From positions 66,280 to 130,279 of the forward strand of contig NZ_JALOCH010000009.1 in the NCBI RefSeq assembly GCF_023227875.1: a stretch of 64,000 bases of DNA. The letters are read 5' to 3'. Both the position numbers and the translations under genes were made by a program. Shown here in pieces: positions 25,623-35,017 of this stretch. The notes beneath the pieces are model-generated. The model saw only the letters and a program-made list of their open reading frames with translations. It was not told where the DNA came from and did no database searches. Position 1 is the first letter of the stretch; every line of letters begins with the position of its first letter. The DNA is from Methanoregula sp. (GTDB lineage Archaea; Halobacteriota; Methanomicrobia; Methanomicrobiales; Methanospirillaceae).

Positions 25623-25910
25623 TACCGATCCTGGCATGCCGTACCGAACGGGTTCCCCCCCGTGGGTAACAGCCGCCTCCATGGCTCCCGGCATTACATC
25701 CCGTTTTTTATCGGATCAGGCATTTTTGTTGATGTATCCACACTTACCGGAGCAACTACAATCCGGGAATGCACCGATCCCCAGTTATAATACCGGATCC
25801 TTGCCGGGTACAATAATCCGCAAGGAATTCCCGAGCGTATTCATAAGTTAGCATGAGCCGGTGCTATCGGTTTTTCAATTGCTGTAGGAAATCCAACCTA
25901 AAAAAAGATA

Positions 25911-25982
25911 CGCCCCGGCCGGGACTTGAACCCGGGTCAAAAGATCCGCAATCTTCTAGGATGTCCACTACCCTACCGGGAC
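25911..25982 (-). tRNA. tRNA-Arg(GCG)
   Basis: Full cloverleaf on the minus strand: acceptor GTCCCGG/CCGGGGC (one G-U), D stem GGGT/ATCC, anticodon stem GAAGA/TCTTT with loop TTGCGGA (anticodon GCG), T stem CCGGG/CCCGG with loop TTCAAGT (A58 kept), discriminator G, no encoded CCA. It closes the tandem array and shares its upstream and downstream flanks with the decayed copies. Confidence 0.88.
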
Positions 25983-26094
25983 TGGCGTTTTAGTGTATGC
26001 CTTACTTAAATTGCTTTTATCGCTTAAATATCTCACCGTCTCACGGTCTGATATACCCCGGGAATACCAGGAATTTTAAAAAAAGATGGCGGTT

Positions 26095-26856
26095 TTAATG
26101 GGTCCACGTGGGTGTAGGAGTTCCTGTAATAAGTGCAAGACTGGTGGTGTCCCTTGTTGACTGGCCCCAGTACGTGCAGGCATCAAATGTCATGTTTTCA
26201 GGATTATCGATGTTGCCCACAGGCTTGACCCAGAAATTTATCGTTGCGGTGATTTTATGACCCTTTATTTCAACGAGAAGATCATCCCGTTTTAACACCT
26301 TGAGAGTCCTTGTCAGGTACGTGGAATAATCCTTGCCGAATCCATCCTGGAGATAGATCTCACCGGAGGTTTTATTCCTCACCGTGATTTCAAGGTAAGA
26401 CTGGGGATCATACGTGTCGTATTTTTCGACAACATCCTTTTTCGAAGTATATCGTGAAGTGTATGCATCATAGCCCGTGATATTATGCGGCTTAACAGTG
26501 TAATTGATGTACATCGGGGGATTTTTCAGGTTGAAGGAGAACGCGGATCCATTATAAAGAAATGCCTGGGTCAATGTATAAATCCTGCAGCTTTTTTCCT
26601 CAGGTGAAGGGGTCGGGGCGGTGAATGTGGAATACCCCGGGGCCTGTGTCCCGGTGATGCCGACATCCGGAACGGTTACATACGGAGTTGCTGTGGTAAC
26701 GTAAGCAGAGCCGGAGGCGGTTGTGGTTGGTCCTCCCGCCGGCGTATTAGTATACTTGACTCCCGTTGACGATTCTTTGGGGGGGGCAACGCAGCCAGAC
26801 AGTGCCATCATGGCAATCATCGCGATAATAAAAAAGACAGGTCCCGGCTTTATCAT
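26095..26856 (-). CDS. Predicted lipoprotein, unknown function
   Basis: 253 residues. Signal peptide IIAMIAMMALSGC with a lipobox (LSGC) near residue 22, so it should be lipid-anchored outside the cell. A Thr/Ser-rich linker (25-90) leads to a beta-rich domain containing IYTLTQAFLYNGSAFSFNLKNPPMYINYTVKPHNITGY and ending DACTYWGQ. I recognise no named family; proteins of this plan are common in Methanomicrobiales. It stands alone between the tRNA and a divergent surface-protein gene. Confidence 0.78.
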   Translation of the reverse strand: MIKPGPVFFIIAMIAMMALSGCVAPPKESSTGVKYTNTPAGGPTTTASGSAYVTTATPYVTVPDVGITGTQAPGYSTFTAPTPSPEEKSCRIYTLTQAFLYNGSAFSFNLKNPPMYINYTVKPHNITGYDAYTSRYTSKKDVVEKYDTYDPQSYLEITVRNKTSGEIYLQDGFGKDYSTYLTRTLKVLKRDDLLVEIKGHKITATINFWVKPVGNIDNPENMTFDACTYWGQSTRDTTSLALITGTPTPTWTH

Positions 26857-27132
26857 GGTTAATCAGAGTACAGTAACTCATAGTAAATAAGCATTTCAAA
26901 ACAAAGTATATGACAATAAAGGGTTATTTTCGTAGGATCTTTTTGGAATGAATCCGTTTGCTGCATGAATTCCCGGCGGGTACATTATCCGGGTGTACGC
27001 AAAATATTATAGGATTACTTATCATTATCTGGGAGAATAGATTTCGGAAAGAGTATTCTGCATCACACCTGTTTGCTTCCGGTTACCGGTAGTATATTTT
27101 CATGAGACAATGGGTTTTGAGGGGGATAACGG
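26857..27132. other. Divergent intergenic region
   Basis: AT-rich promoter region between the lipoprotein (minus) and the COG1361 protein (plus). Candidate AT-rich boxes are present on both strands but none is decisive. GGGGGAT lies 6 bases before ATG 27133. Confidence 0.4.
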
Positions 27133-28431
27133 ATGGCTATTATTGGAAAAAACATATGCATTGTATTGATATTCTGCAGCCTTCTGGCTGCCCCGGCACT
27201 GGCTGGTACAAATTATATGGGCGGGAGCCCGGACCTTTCGTCATATATTTCGGGGTCCACAGAATTCAGTCCGGGAAATGAATCACAGATTACCCTCGTA
27301 ATCAAAAATACCGGGATCAACGAATACAAGCTTGTGTCAAGTGCCACGCAGGACCTTGCCGATCTGCCAAACACGGCAAAATTCCTGAAGGTGGCTCTCC
27401 AGTCCGGCAATGCACCGCTGGTCGTGAAGACAGACCCGCAGATGCTGGGGGACCTCCCGGGCGGGTCGAGCACTACTTCGACATTCATCACGAAAATTAA
27501 TACCGATGCAAAGGGCGGCACCTATACCCTGCCCCTTTTACTGAACTATTCCTATCAGGATACCTTTGCCCAGGCGGGGGCCATCGAATCTATCGAGTAC
27601 AGGTATAAGACCGTGGCTCTCACGCTCAATATCCCGATCACCATCAGGCACGAAGTATCAATCGATGTCATTTCAGCAGAGCCGGAACACCTGAATGCCG
27701 GTACTGAAGGCTACCTGAACCTGAAGATCAATAACACGGGTTCTGAAGATGCGACGCAGGCGATTGTAAAAATTACCCGGAACGGCAACAGCCCGGTTGT
27801 CCCGGTGGACAACAGCGCTTATATCGGTGATTTCCCGGCGGGAAGTACGGCGTCCTGCCGGTACAAGGTCTCGGTATCCTCCAGCGCAGAAAAGCAGACC
27901 TATCCCGTTGATGTTGAGGTTGAATACCTGAATTCAGAAGGGGACACGGTCACTTCCCGCAGTGACACGGTTGGCGTACCGATCGGGGGGAAGGCAGACT
28001 TTGCCATCATCTCCGCACCTGCAGAGATGCACCCGGGGAATAAGGAGGTCATCTCCGTTGAATACAAAAATACCGGTGACACGACCATCTACAGCGCCCA
28101 GTCACGGATCAGTGCCGTCGACCCGTTCAGCAGCAGCGAGGATATCGCATTCATCGGAGACCTGCAGCCGGGCGAGTCCCGGGTCGTGTCCTACCAGGTC
28201 AGTGTTGATCGCAGTGCAACCATCAAGGAGTACGGCCTCGATTCGGAGATCCGTTACCGCGATGCAGTCGATAATACCTACATCTCTGACATCATGAAGG
28301 TGAACGTCGATGTTACCGCAACAAAGGGACTGGAGACGATCATCACCAACCCGATTTACCTCTCCATCCTCGCTGCAGCAATTATCGGCATTGCTTATTT
28401 CATCTACCATTACCGCAGCAGAAAACAGTAA
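27133..28431 (+). CDS. COG1361-type S-layer/surface protein with CARDB/NEW3-like domains
   Basis: 432 residues. Signal peptide IVLIFCSLLAAPALA, then repeated beta modules of the NEW3/CARDB kind: FSPGNESQITLVIKNTG near 45, LNAGTEGYLNLKINNTG near 193, MHPGNKEVISVEYKNTG near 300, each followed by an IGDFPAG/IGDLQPG-type turn. A single membrane helix (ILAAAIIGIAYFIYHY) and basic tail RSRKQ anchor it at the C-terminus. This is the known COG1361 layout in methanogens, where proteins are often partners of exporters; no exporter gene is adjacent here. Good ribosome binding site GGGGGAT. Confidence 0.85.
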   Translation: MAIIGKNICIVLIFCSLLAAPALAGTNYMGGSPDLSSYISGSTEFSPGNESQITLVIKNTGINEYKLVSSATQDLADLPNTAKFLKVALQSGNAPLVVKTDPQMLGDLPGGSSTTSTFITKINTDAKGGTYTLPLLLNYSYQDTFAQAGAIESIEYRYKTVALTLNIPITIRHEVSIDVISAEPEHLNAGTEGYLNLKINNTGSEDATQAIVKITRNGNSPVVPVDNSAYIGDFPAGSTASCRYKVSVSSSAEKQTYPVDVEVEYLNSEGDTVTSRSDTVGVPIGGKADFAIISAPAEMHPGNKEVISVEYKNTGDTTIYSAQSRISAVDPFSSSEDIAFIGDLQPGESRVVSYQVSVDRSATIKEYGLDSEIRYRDAVDNTYISDIMKVNVDVTATKGLETIITNPIYLSILAAAIIGIAYFIYHYRSRKQ

Positions 28432-28660
28432 GCACTCTTTTTCCCCTCTTTTCTCACGCAGTATCACATGCACCCGGGTTTTCTCGTCAAGATAATCGCA
28501 GGACATGTTCAGCCGAAGATGACAGCGTCCGAATTTATTAAGAGCCACGGCTTACCAGATTGTATAGCGAGAACAGCACTCATTGGAGTACCTTTTCAGA
28601 TAATACCGGTGCAGACATGCGTATCACAATGACAACGATTTTTTGTACGGGATGTCCCCC

Positions 28661-29986
28661 ATGACCATCCCGCGGATCATCATTGCCGGTACCCACAGCG
28701 GCTGCGGCAAGACAACCGTTGCCAGCGGGATCATGGGAGCGCTCACAAAGGAAGGGTATACTGTCCAGCCATTCAAGGTCGGCCCGGATTTCATTGATCC
28801 AACGCACCACACGCGGATATGCGGCAGGATCTCCCGTAACCTCGACCCGTTCATGATGGGCGAGGAGGAATGTCGTGCTTCGTTCTCCCGTGCATCGGCA
28901 GGCGCCGACATAGCGGTTGTCGAGGGGGTCATGGGCATGTTTGACGGGGTTGATGGATCCGATCTCTCAAGTACCGCCCATGTTGCCCGGCTCCTGCAGG
29001 CGCCGGTCATCCTCGTTGTCGATGCAAAAGGGATGTCCCGGAGCATCCACGCACTCATCAAGGGGTTCATGACCTTTGATCCCACGGTCACAATCGCTGG
29101 CGTAATTGTCAACCGCACCGGGAGCAGACGCCACCGGGAGATGATGGAGCCCTCCCTTGCGATCCCCGCGTTCGGGTGGATCCCACGGAGTGAGGCTATT
29201 ACCCTGAAAAGCCGGCACCTCGGCCTTCTCATGGCACACGAATCCGGCTCGCATGATGAAATCAGCGACCTTATCGCGGAACATTGCGATCTTGAAGCGA
29301 TTATTTCGGCAGCCGGTAAAGCGCCGGCAATCCCGGTCCGACAGGAGACCCCCTCGCAGGTGGCCTCCCGGGCCCGGATTGGTGTTGCCCGCGACAATGC
29401 CTTCTGCTTCTATTACCAGGACAACCTTGAACTGCTCCGGAAAACCGGTGCCGAACTCGTCTTCTTCAGCCCGCTCCAGGACCGGCTGCCCCAGGTCGAT
29501 GCACTGTATCTTGGCGGAGGATATCCCGAACTTTTCCTTCCTCAACTCGAGGTGGCAGCCTGCACAACGGATATCAGCAAGGCAGCTCGGGACGGTCTGC
29601 CGGTCTTTGCCGAGTGCGGCGGGCTGATGTACCTGACCCGGGAAGTCAAAGGCGAGCGTACCTGTCGCATGACCGGCATCCTTCCCGCCATTGCCGAGAT
29701 GACAAACCGGATCCAGGCACTGGGATATGTGAAAGGTACGGTTACCGGCACGGGATCGTTTTTACCGCAGGGCCGGATCGTTGCCGGCCATGAATTCCAT
29801 TATTCACGGCTGGTCCCGGACAAGGATGCACGCTACGTTATCACCCTTTCGAGAGGGATGGGGATTACAGACGGGAAAGACGGGCTTGCAGCATCGAATA
29901 CCGTGGGAATGTACACACACTCGTATTTTACCCCGGCGTTCGCCCGGGATTTCGTGGATGCGGCCGTCTCCTTCTCCCGTTCATGA
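28661..29986 (+). CDS. Cobyrinate / Ni-sirohydrochlorin a,c-diamide synthase (CobB/CfbB family)
   Basis: 441 residues from ATG 28661 (TIPRIIIAGTHSGCGKTT); two earlier starts in frame (28643, 28652) are possible. The N-terminal half is an ATP-binding dethiobiotin-synthetase-like domain with P-loop GTHSGCGKTT and KVGPDFIDPTHH. The C-terminal half is a CobB/CobQ glutamine amidotransferase with the nucleophile Cys in FAECGGLMYL and the final GYPELF/HEFHYS motifs. It amidates two acetate side chains in cobamide or in coenzyme F430 synthesis. Methanogens need both; which one this is cannot be told without the paralogue or a cfb cluster. Confidence 0.92.
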   Translation: MTIPRIIIAGTHSGCGKTTVASGIMGALTKEGYTVQPFKVGPDFIDPTHHTRICGRISRNLDPFMMGEEECRASFSRASAGADIAVVEGVMGMFDGVDGSDLSSTAHVARLLQAPVILVVDAKGMSRSIHALIKGFMTFDPTVTIAGVIVNRTGSRRHREMMEPSLAIPAFGWIPRSEAITLKSRHLGLLMAHESGSHDEISDLIAEHCDLEAIISAAGKAPAIPVRQETPSQVASRARIGVARDNAFCFYYQDNLELLRKTGAELVFFSPLQDRLPQVDALYLGGGYPELFLPQLEVAACTTDISKAARDGLPVFAECGGLMYLTREVKGERTCRMTGILPAIAEMTNRIQALGYVKGTVTGTGSFLPQGRIVAGHEFHYSRLVPDKDARYVITLSRGMGITDGKDGLAASNTVGMYTHSYFTPAFARDFVDAAVSFSRS

Positions 29987-30073
29987 TCCTTCACCGGTCT
30001 TCTTGTATCCATCCATACAAGGGCTAAAGTCATAGGAAAGCGAACCTCTCAAACACAGGCAGGTCCGTTATCC

Positions 30074-31717
30074 ATGCGCAGTGATGAAGTGAAATCAGGT
30101 TACCAGCGGGCGCCCAACCGTGCGCTCCTCCGCTCTCTCGGCGTGACCGATCGCGAGATGGGGCTCCCGTTCATAGGAATCGCCAATGCATACAACACGA
30201 TCGTGCCCGGCCATATTCACCTCCGTCAGCTGGCCGAGAAGGTGAAGGAAGGCATTGCTGCCGCCGGTGGTGTGCCGTTCGAGTTCGGGGTTATTGGCAT
30301 CTGCGACGGCATCGCGATGGGCCACGAGGGAATGAGGTATTCCCTCCCTTCACGCGAAAATGTCGCGGACTCCATCGAACTCATGGCGCAGGCCCACCGG
30401 TTCGACGGCCTCGTCTGCATCGGCACCTGCGACAAGATCGTGCCGGGCATGCTGATGGCTGCGGTCCGGTGCAATATCCCGACAGTTGTCCTGACCGGTG
30501 GGGCCATGCTCTCAGGCTACCAGGACGGGAAAGATCTCTCCCTCATCGATATTTTTGAAGGCGTGGGAAAAGTAGCCGCCGGGTCGATGACCGAAGATGC
30601 GCTGTGCGAACTCGAGTGCTGCGCCATGCCCGGGTGCGGCAGCTGCCAGGGACTGTATACCGCAAATACCATGGCCTGCATGACCGAGGCGCTGGGCATG
30701 TCCCTCCCCGGTTGTGCGGCAACACCGGCTGTTGATGCGGGGAAACTGCGGATCGCCCGCGAGAGCGGAGAAGCGATCATTCCCCTGGTGAAAAAACAGG
30801 TAACGCCCCGGGACATCATCACGAAGAAGAGCCTGCGGAATGCCATACGGGTGGACATGGCGCTCGGGGGTTCGACCAACACGGTGCTGCACCTCATGGC
30901 GATCGCAACCGAAGCCGAAGTCCCGCTCTCGCTTGAGGACTTCTCCACACTTGCCGAAGAAGTCCCCCATATCTGTAATATGCAGCCCTCCGGCCCGCAC
31001 TCCATGCAGACCCTTCACCGCGCCGGGGGGATCCCTGCGGTGCAGAAACAGCTGGAGCCATATCTGGACAACAGCCCGACAGTCTCCGGAAAGAAGATCC
31101 TGGAGATTGCAAAAAGCGCTGTTGTCAGGGATGAGGAAGTGATCCGGCCATTGAAAAAGCCCATCAGTACTACCGGGGGGCTCCGGGTACTGTCCGGCTC
31201 CCTTGCACCGGATGGTGCCGTTGTGAAAAGCGCCGGTGTGCCAAAGGAGATGTGGAAGCACACCGGCCCGGCCCGGGTTTTCGATGGAGAGGGACCGGCC
31301 ATGAAAGCAATCCTGGCAAAGAAGATCAAAGAGGGCGATGTTGTGATCGTCCGGTACGAAGGTCCCCGCGGGGCACCGGGGATGCCGGAGATGCTCTCCC
31401 CAACGTCGGCACTGATGGGACTAGGGTACAAGAAGGTTGTCCTCATCACGGACGGCCGGTTCTCCGGGGGCACCCGCGGCCCCTGCATCGGCCATGTTGC
31501 CCCGGAAGCGGCAGTCGGCGGCCCCATTGCATTTGTCCGGGACAAAGATTCTATTTCGGTCGACCTGCATGCAAAGACAATCGATCTGCAGGTATCGGTA
31601 AAAGAGATCAACCAGCGGAAGAAAGGGTGGAAGCCCCCGGAAAAAGCCCTCACCGGCGTCCTTGCCCGGTATGCAAAGACCGTGGAACAGGCAAACCTTG
31701 GTGCAGTGCAGCGATAA
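30074..31717 (+). CDS. ilvD: Dihydroxy-acid dehydratase
   Basis: 547 residues. Third common step of Val, Leu and Ile synthesis, dehydrating 2,3-dihydroxy acids to 2-oxo acids. Iron-sulfur ligands are in ICDGIAMGHEGM, IGTCDKIVPGML and PGCGSCQGLYTANTMAC. Other motifs are MALGGSTNTVLHLMAIA near 264 and TDGRFSGGTRGPCIGHV near 462. Full length for the family. Starts 87 bases after the CobB/CfbB gene on the same strand. Confidence 0.96.
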   Translation: MRSDEVKSGYQRAPNRALLRSLGVTDREMGLPFIGIANAYNTIVPGHIHLRQLAEKVKEGIAAAGGVPFEFGVIGICDGIAMGHEGMRYSLPSRENVADSIELMAQAHRFDGLVCIGTCDKIVPGMLMAAVRCNIPTVVLTGGAMLSGYQDGKDLSLIDIFEGVGKVAAGSMTEDALCELECCAMPGCGSCQGLYTANTMACMTEALGMSLPGCAATPAVDAGKLRIARESGEAIIPLVKKQVTPRDIITKKSLRNAIRVDMALGGSTNTVLHLMAIATEAEVPLSLEDFSTLAEEVPHICNMQPSGPHSMQTLHRAGGIPAVQKQLEPYLDNSPTVSGKKILEIAKSAVVRDEEVIRPLKKPISTTGGLRVLSGSLAPDGAVVKSAGVPKEMWKHTGPARVFDGEGPAMKAILAKKIKEGDVVIVRYEGPRGAPGMPEMLSPTSALMGLGYKKVVLITDGRFSGGTRGPCIGHVAPEAAVGGPIAFVRDKDSISVDLHAKTIDLQVSVKEINQRKKGWKPPEKALTGVLARYAKTVEQANLGAVQR

Positions 31718-31911
31718 CCCGGCTACTGAGATCCAATCGAAAACTCTTTTTTGTCGGTCAGGCTAGGGCAGTTCTGCATTGACGGGTGATATTACACCCA
31801 TAATAACTGTATTTTCCGGGTGCGATCGGTTCTTGTTTTCAGATAACCGTGTATTCAGGAAAAAACAGGGACATACCGATAATTCAGTAACGTGAAAAAA
31901 GAGTGAAGATA

Positions 31912-32559
31912 TTATGCCGCGCCGGCGCTGTCGTACAGCTGGCAGATATAGCGTGCATGCCAGAGTACGAGTAACGGGGTCAGGAGGAAAAGGATGAGCA
32001 TCCCGACATAGGGAATGGCCATGCAGATGACCTCGATGATACTGATAATGATCCCGATGATGATGAGGGCTATGATGTAGTTTACCCAGCCGATCTTGCC
32101 GATCGTCTCAAGGATCGCACTAAAGTTGAACGCCTCACCCATGCTGCCGGTCCGGGCGAACCGGATGATACCGATTGTCGCAAGGAGGCCGGTGATGACG
32201 GCAACAATAAAGAGGATGATGAATCCGGCGAGCATGCCACCGATGATCCCAATGATCGCTGCAGGGTTCATGACATAGGCAGTAATACCTGCACCAATCG
32301 TGACAAAGGCGATAATCAGGAGGGGAATTGCCCAGATGAGCGAGACGATAAAGTACTTGATACCGTCAATGATGAGGGTTCCCCATCCGTCCACTTCCGG
32401 TGCCGGTTTCTCGCCGCGGAATACTTTCAGGGTATAACCAAGGAGCGGGATACAGAGCAGGATCGTTGCTACCAGGAGCAAGATCCACTGCATCCATTTT
32501 CCTACAATTGCATCCTTTGCATAGGCAAAGGATTCTCCAACCATGTTTCCAAAATCCAT
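31912..32559 (-). CDS. DUF4013-type integral membrane protein
   Basis: 215 residues from ATG 32559, with GTGGTGA 5 bases upstream; an in-frame TTG at 32586 is less likely. Five or six hydrophobic helices, opening MDFGNMVGESFAYAKDAIVGKW and containing LLGYTLKVFRGEKPAPEVDGWG, the characteristic part of the DUF4013 family, and ending PLLVLWHARYICQLYDSAG. Function of the family is unknown. No partner genes; it converges with ilvD across about 190 bases. Confidence 0.85.
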   Translation of the reverse strand: MDFGNMVGESFAYAKDAIVGKWMQWILLLVATILLCIPLLGYTLKVFRGEKPAPEVDGWGTLIIDGIKYFIVSLIWAIPLLIIAFVTIGAGITAYVMNPAAIIGIIGGMLAGFIILFIVAVITGLLATIGIIRFARTGSMGEAFNFSAILETIGKIGWVNYIIALIIIGIIISIIEVICMAIPYVGMLILFLLTPLLVLWHARYICQLYDSAGAA

Positions 32560-32704
32560 TTGTTTCACCACAAAGATACCAATCAATGTATAGAATCATC
32601 TGTGGCTGTTTCCTGCCACAAACGATTTAAAGAAGGTATGGCAACTTCGCAGAATAAATATCTATCGCAGATTTTTGGTTAAAATTCAAAAAAAGGGGCA
32701 AATA

Positions 32705-34189
32705 TCAGTGCCTGAAGTACCGTACGCCCGTAAAAACCATTGCCATGTTGAGACGGTTTGCGGCTTCGATGACTTCCTTGTCCCGGATCGATCCACCGGG
32801 CTGGACAAGTGCCGTCGCACCGGCTTCGGCCGCGACTTCGAGCGTGTCCGGGAACGGGAGGAACGCATCCGACGCCACTGCCGATCCCCTGAGGGGAGCA
32901 CATGCTTTCTCAATGGCAATTTTCGCCGAGTCAACCCGGCTCATCTGTCCGGCACCGATGCCCAGCGTCCTCTTCTGGTCGGCAAAGATGATGGTGTTGC
33001 TCTTCGTGTGCTTGCAGACCTTCCAGGCGAGCTGGAGCGCCTTCATCTCATCCGCTGACGTGTCCCTGTCCGTGATCACCTGCCAGTGCTCCTGGTAGGC
33101 CGGGGTCCTCTGGACAAGGATCCCGCCATCGATGGTCCGGACCTCATCTGCACCGGTTTTTTCCGGGAGGACCAGTACCCGCATATTTTCTTTCGTTCTC
33201 ATCATGGCGATGGCATCATCGGAGAAGCGGGGGGCAACGATCACTTCGACAAACGTCTTACAGATCTCTTCCGCAAAGGGTTTTGTTACTTCACGGTTCA
33301 CGGATACAACCGAGCCGTACGCGGAGACCGGGTCGACCTCGCGGGCTGTAAGGTATGCATCAAGCACATCAGAACCAACTGCGACTCCGCAGGGGTTGTT
33401 ATGCTTCACGATCACTGCCGCCGCGTCATCGAACTCGCGGAGCAGTGAGACTCCCGCATTGACATCGAGGTAATTGTTGTACGACATCTGTTTGCCCTGG
33501 AGGGGCTCGGTACCGGCAATTCCATGAGTCCCGTACACTGCTGCCATCTGGTGCGGGTTCTCGCCATAACGCAACGGCCTCCCGTGCGTAAACTGGAGGG
33601 ACAGCGTTGTGGGGAACGGCGAGGTGAGGGTGTACAGGTAATTACTGATCGCTGCATCATACCTGGCGGTGCGGGCGAATGCCTTCTTTGCCAGCTCAAG
33701 GCGCTGGTTTTCGGAGAGGTCCCCTGCATGTATCGATGTTATTATGCCGGGATAATCCGACGGGTCCACAACGACTGCAACGTCCTTGTAATTTTTTGCC
33801 GCTGCACGGATCATCGCCGGCCCTCCGATATCAATGAACTCGATCAGTTTTTCGAGATCCATCTGCTTTTTGGACATTGCTTCAAAGGGGTACAGGTTGA
33901 CGACAAGCAGGTCGATGCGGTTGATCCCGTGTTTTGTCATCACTGCATCATCGATCTGCCGCCGCCCCAGGAGTCCCCCGTGGACCCTGGGGTGCAGGGT
34001 CTTTACCCGGCCATCCATCATCTCCGGGAAGCCGGTATAACTCGACACTTCGGTGAACCTGATATTCGCCTCAGCAAGGGCTTTGCCTGTTCCCCCGGAA
34101 CTCATGATATTGAATTTGTGTGCCGATAAGGCCTGTGCAAGTTCGATAATACCGGTCTTGTCCCAGACCGAAAGCAATGCCCACTTCAT
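32705..34189 (-). CDS. purH: Bifunctional AICAR formyltransferase / IMP cyclohydrolase
   Basis: About 494 residues from ATG near 34189 (MKWALLSVWDKTGI); the frame is open 17 codons upstream but the family starts at MK(W)ALLSV. N-terminal IMP cyclohydrolase (MGS-like) has NIMSSGGTGKAL, MDGRVKTLHPRVHGGLL and VNLYPFE. The C-terminal formyltransferase has LRYGENPHQ, KQMSYNNYLD, VKHNNPCGVAVG and ends VQPGGSIRDKEV. It performs the last two steps of IMP synthesis. Many archaea use the unrelated PurP/PurO, so this is the bacterial-type solution. Confidence 0.95.
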   Translation of the reverse strand: MKWALLSVWDKTGIIELAQALSAHKFNIMSSGGTGKALAEANIRFTEVSSYTGFPEMMDGRVKTLHPRVHGGLLGRRQIDDAVMTKHGINRIDLLVVNLYPFEAMSKKQMDLEKLIEFIDIGGPAMIRAAAKNYKDVAVVVDPSDYPGIITSIHAGDLSENQRLELAKKAFARTARYDAAISNYLYTLTSPFPTTLSLQFTHGRPLRYGENPHQMAAVYGTHGIAGTEPLQGKQMSYNNYLDVNAGVSLLREFDDAAAVIVKHNNPCGVAVGSDVLDAYLTAREVDPVSAYGSVVSVNREVTKPFAEEICKTFVEVIVAPRFSDDAIAMMRTKENMRVLVLPEKTGADEVRTIDGGILVQRTPAYQEHWQVITDRDTSADEMKALQLAWKVCKHTKSNTIIFADQKRTLGIGAGQMSRVDSAKIAIEKACAPLRGSAVASDAFLPFPDTLEVAAEAGATALVQPGGSIRDKEVIEAANRLNMAMVFTGVRYFRH

Positions 34190-34417
34190 GGTCTTATGTA
34201 TGAAAAACAGGAAAGAAAAAGGTATGCGAGTATACCTCATACCGGTATCTCAAGGGTCATTTGGTATCCAGGGTACGGGATCTTGATGATCCGGACAAAA
34301 AAGCCAGGAACTTTGAGAGAAACAAACCTTAAATCTTTGCTGAATACCGATTCATAAAATGATTTGCATCCGGTTTTGGAAAACAGTCACAATCTGGAGG
34401 TTCCCGAATATGGTGTA

Positions 34418-34433
34418 TGTGAAATTTTATATA
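34418..34433 (+). promoter_or_regulatory. Promoter of grpE-dnaK-dnaJ
   Basis: TATA box TTTTATATA at about 34425-34433 with a purine-rich BRE-like GTGAAA just upstream. A start of transcription about 25 bases downstream would fall near 34455, which argues for translation from ATG 34478 rather than 34454. Confidence 0.7.
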
Positions 34434-34477
34434 GAACTACAATGCAATAGATAATGGAACATCGAATGGGATGTATT

Positions 34478-35014
34478 ATGAACGACGCAGATGACGGACA
34501 CGGGCAGCCCGGGAAAGAGGTGAATGGCACGGAGGAAACATCAACGGCCGTTCCTGGTGCCGGTGAACCGGATGAGCAGAAGAAAGCGTATGCTGATCTG
34601 AACGACCGGTTCCTGCGCCTTGCTGCGGATTTTGAGAATTATAAAAAACGCAGTGAACGGGATCGCGCTTCGCTTGTCGCCATGGCAAACGAACGCTTTG
34701 CCATCGACCTCCTTGAGGTCCTCGACAACATGGATAGGGCACTCAAGGCTGATGATGCACACCTCCATGAAGGAGTTGTTCAGATCCACCAGTTGCTCAA
34801 TGACCAGATGCTTCGTCATGGTGTCCGTCCTATAGATTCACTCAAAAAAACATTCAATCCCGCTGAACATGAGGCAATCGCCCATGTGCCGTCAGATGAA
34901 CCTGCCGGTACCATTATTGACGAGATCTCACGCGGGTATCGTATGCATGAAAGAGTTATCAGGTTTGCAAAAGTAGCAGTATCCAAAGGAAATCTGAAAG
35001 ATCAGGAGGCATAA
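34478..35014 (+). CDS. grpE: GrpE nucleotide exchange factor
   Basis: 178 residues from ATG 34478 (ATG 34454 is also in frame but lies at the expected transcription start). An acidic, disordered N-terminus is followed by the long coiled coil LRLAADFENYKKRSERDRA and the beta domain with NPAEHEAIAHVPSDEPAGTI and GYRMHERVIRFAKVAVS. It releases ADP from DnaK. First gene of the operon; dnaK starts 3 bases after its stop. Confidence 0.95.
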   Translation: MNDADDGHGQPGKEVNGTEETSTAVPGAGEPDEQKKAYADLNDRFLRLAADFENYKKRSERDRASLVAMANERFAIDLLEVLDNMDRALKADDAHLHEGVVQIHQLLNDQMLRHGVRPIDSLKKTFNPAEHEAIAHVPSDEPAGTIIDEISRGYRMHERVIRFAKVAVSKGNLKDQEA

Positions 35015-35017
35015 AAA

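Larger units (their letters stand above)
22680..25910 (+). repeat. Tandem array of four gene units alternating as two subtypes (I-II-I-II)
   Basis: Four copies of a promoter plus small-gene unit. Units 1 and 3 share one upstream sequence type (ATGATGCTATGGGACTTGT..., TATA box TTTAAATA); units 2 and 4 share another (GGACCGGATGAACA..., TATA box TTTATAAG). Spacing of the starts is 616, 940 and 871 bases. Downstream parts are also shared (TGAGCGGGTTCC, TGAGCCGGTGCTATCGGTTTTTCAA, GGAAATCCAACC). tRNA-Arg-like sequences in opposite orientation lie before units 2, 3 and 4, and an intact tRNA-Arg(GCG) closes the array. The alternation indicates that a dimer was duplicated. Confidence 0.88.
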
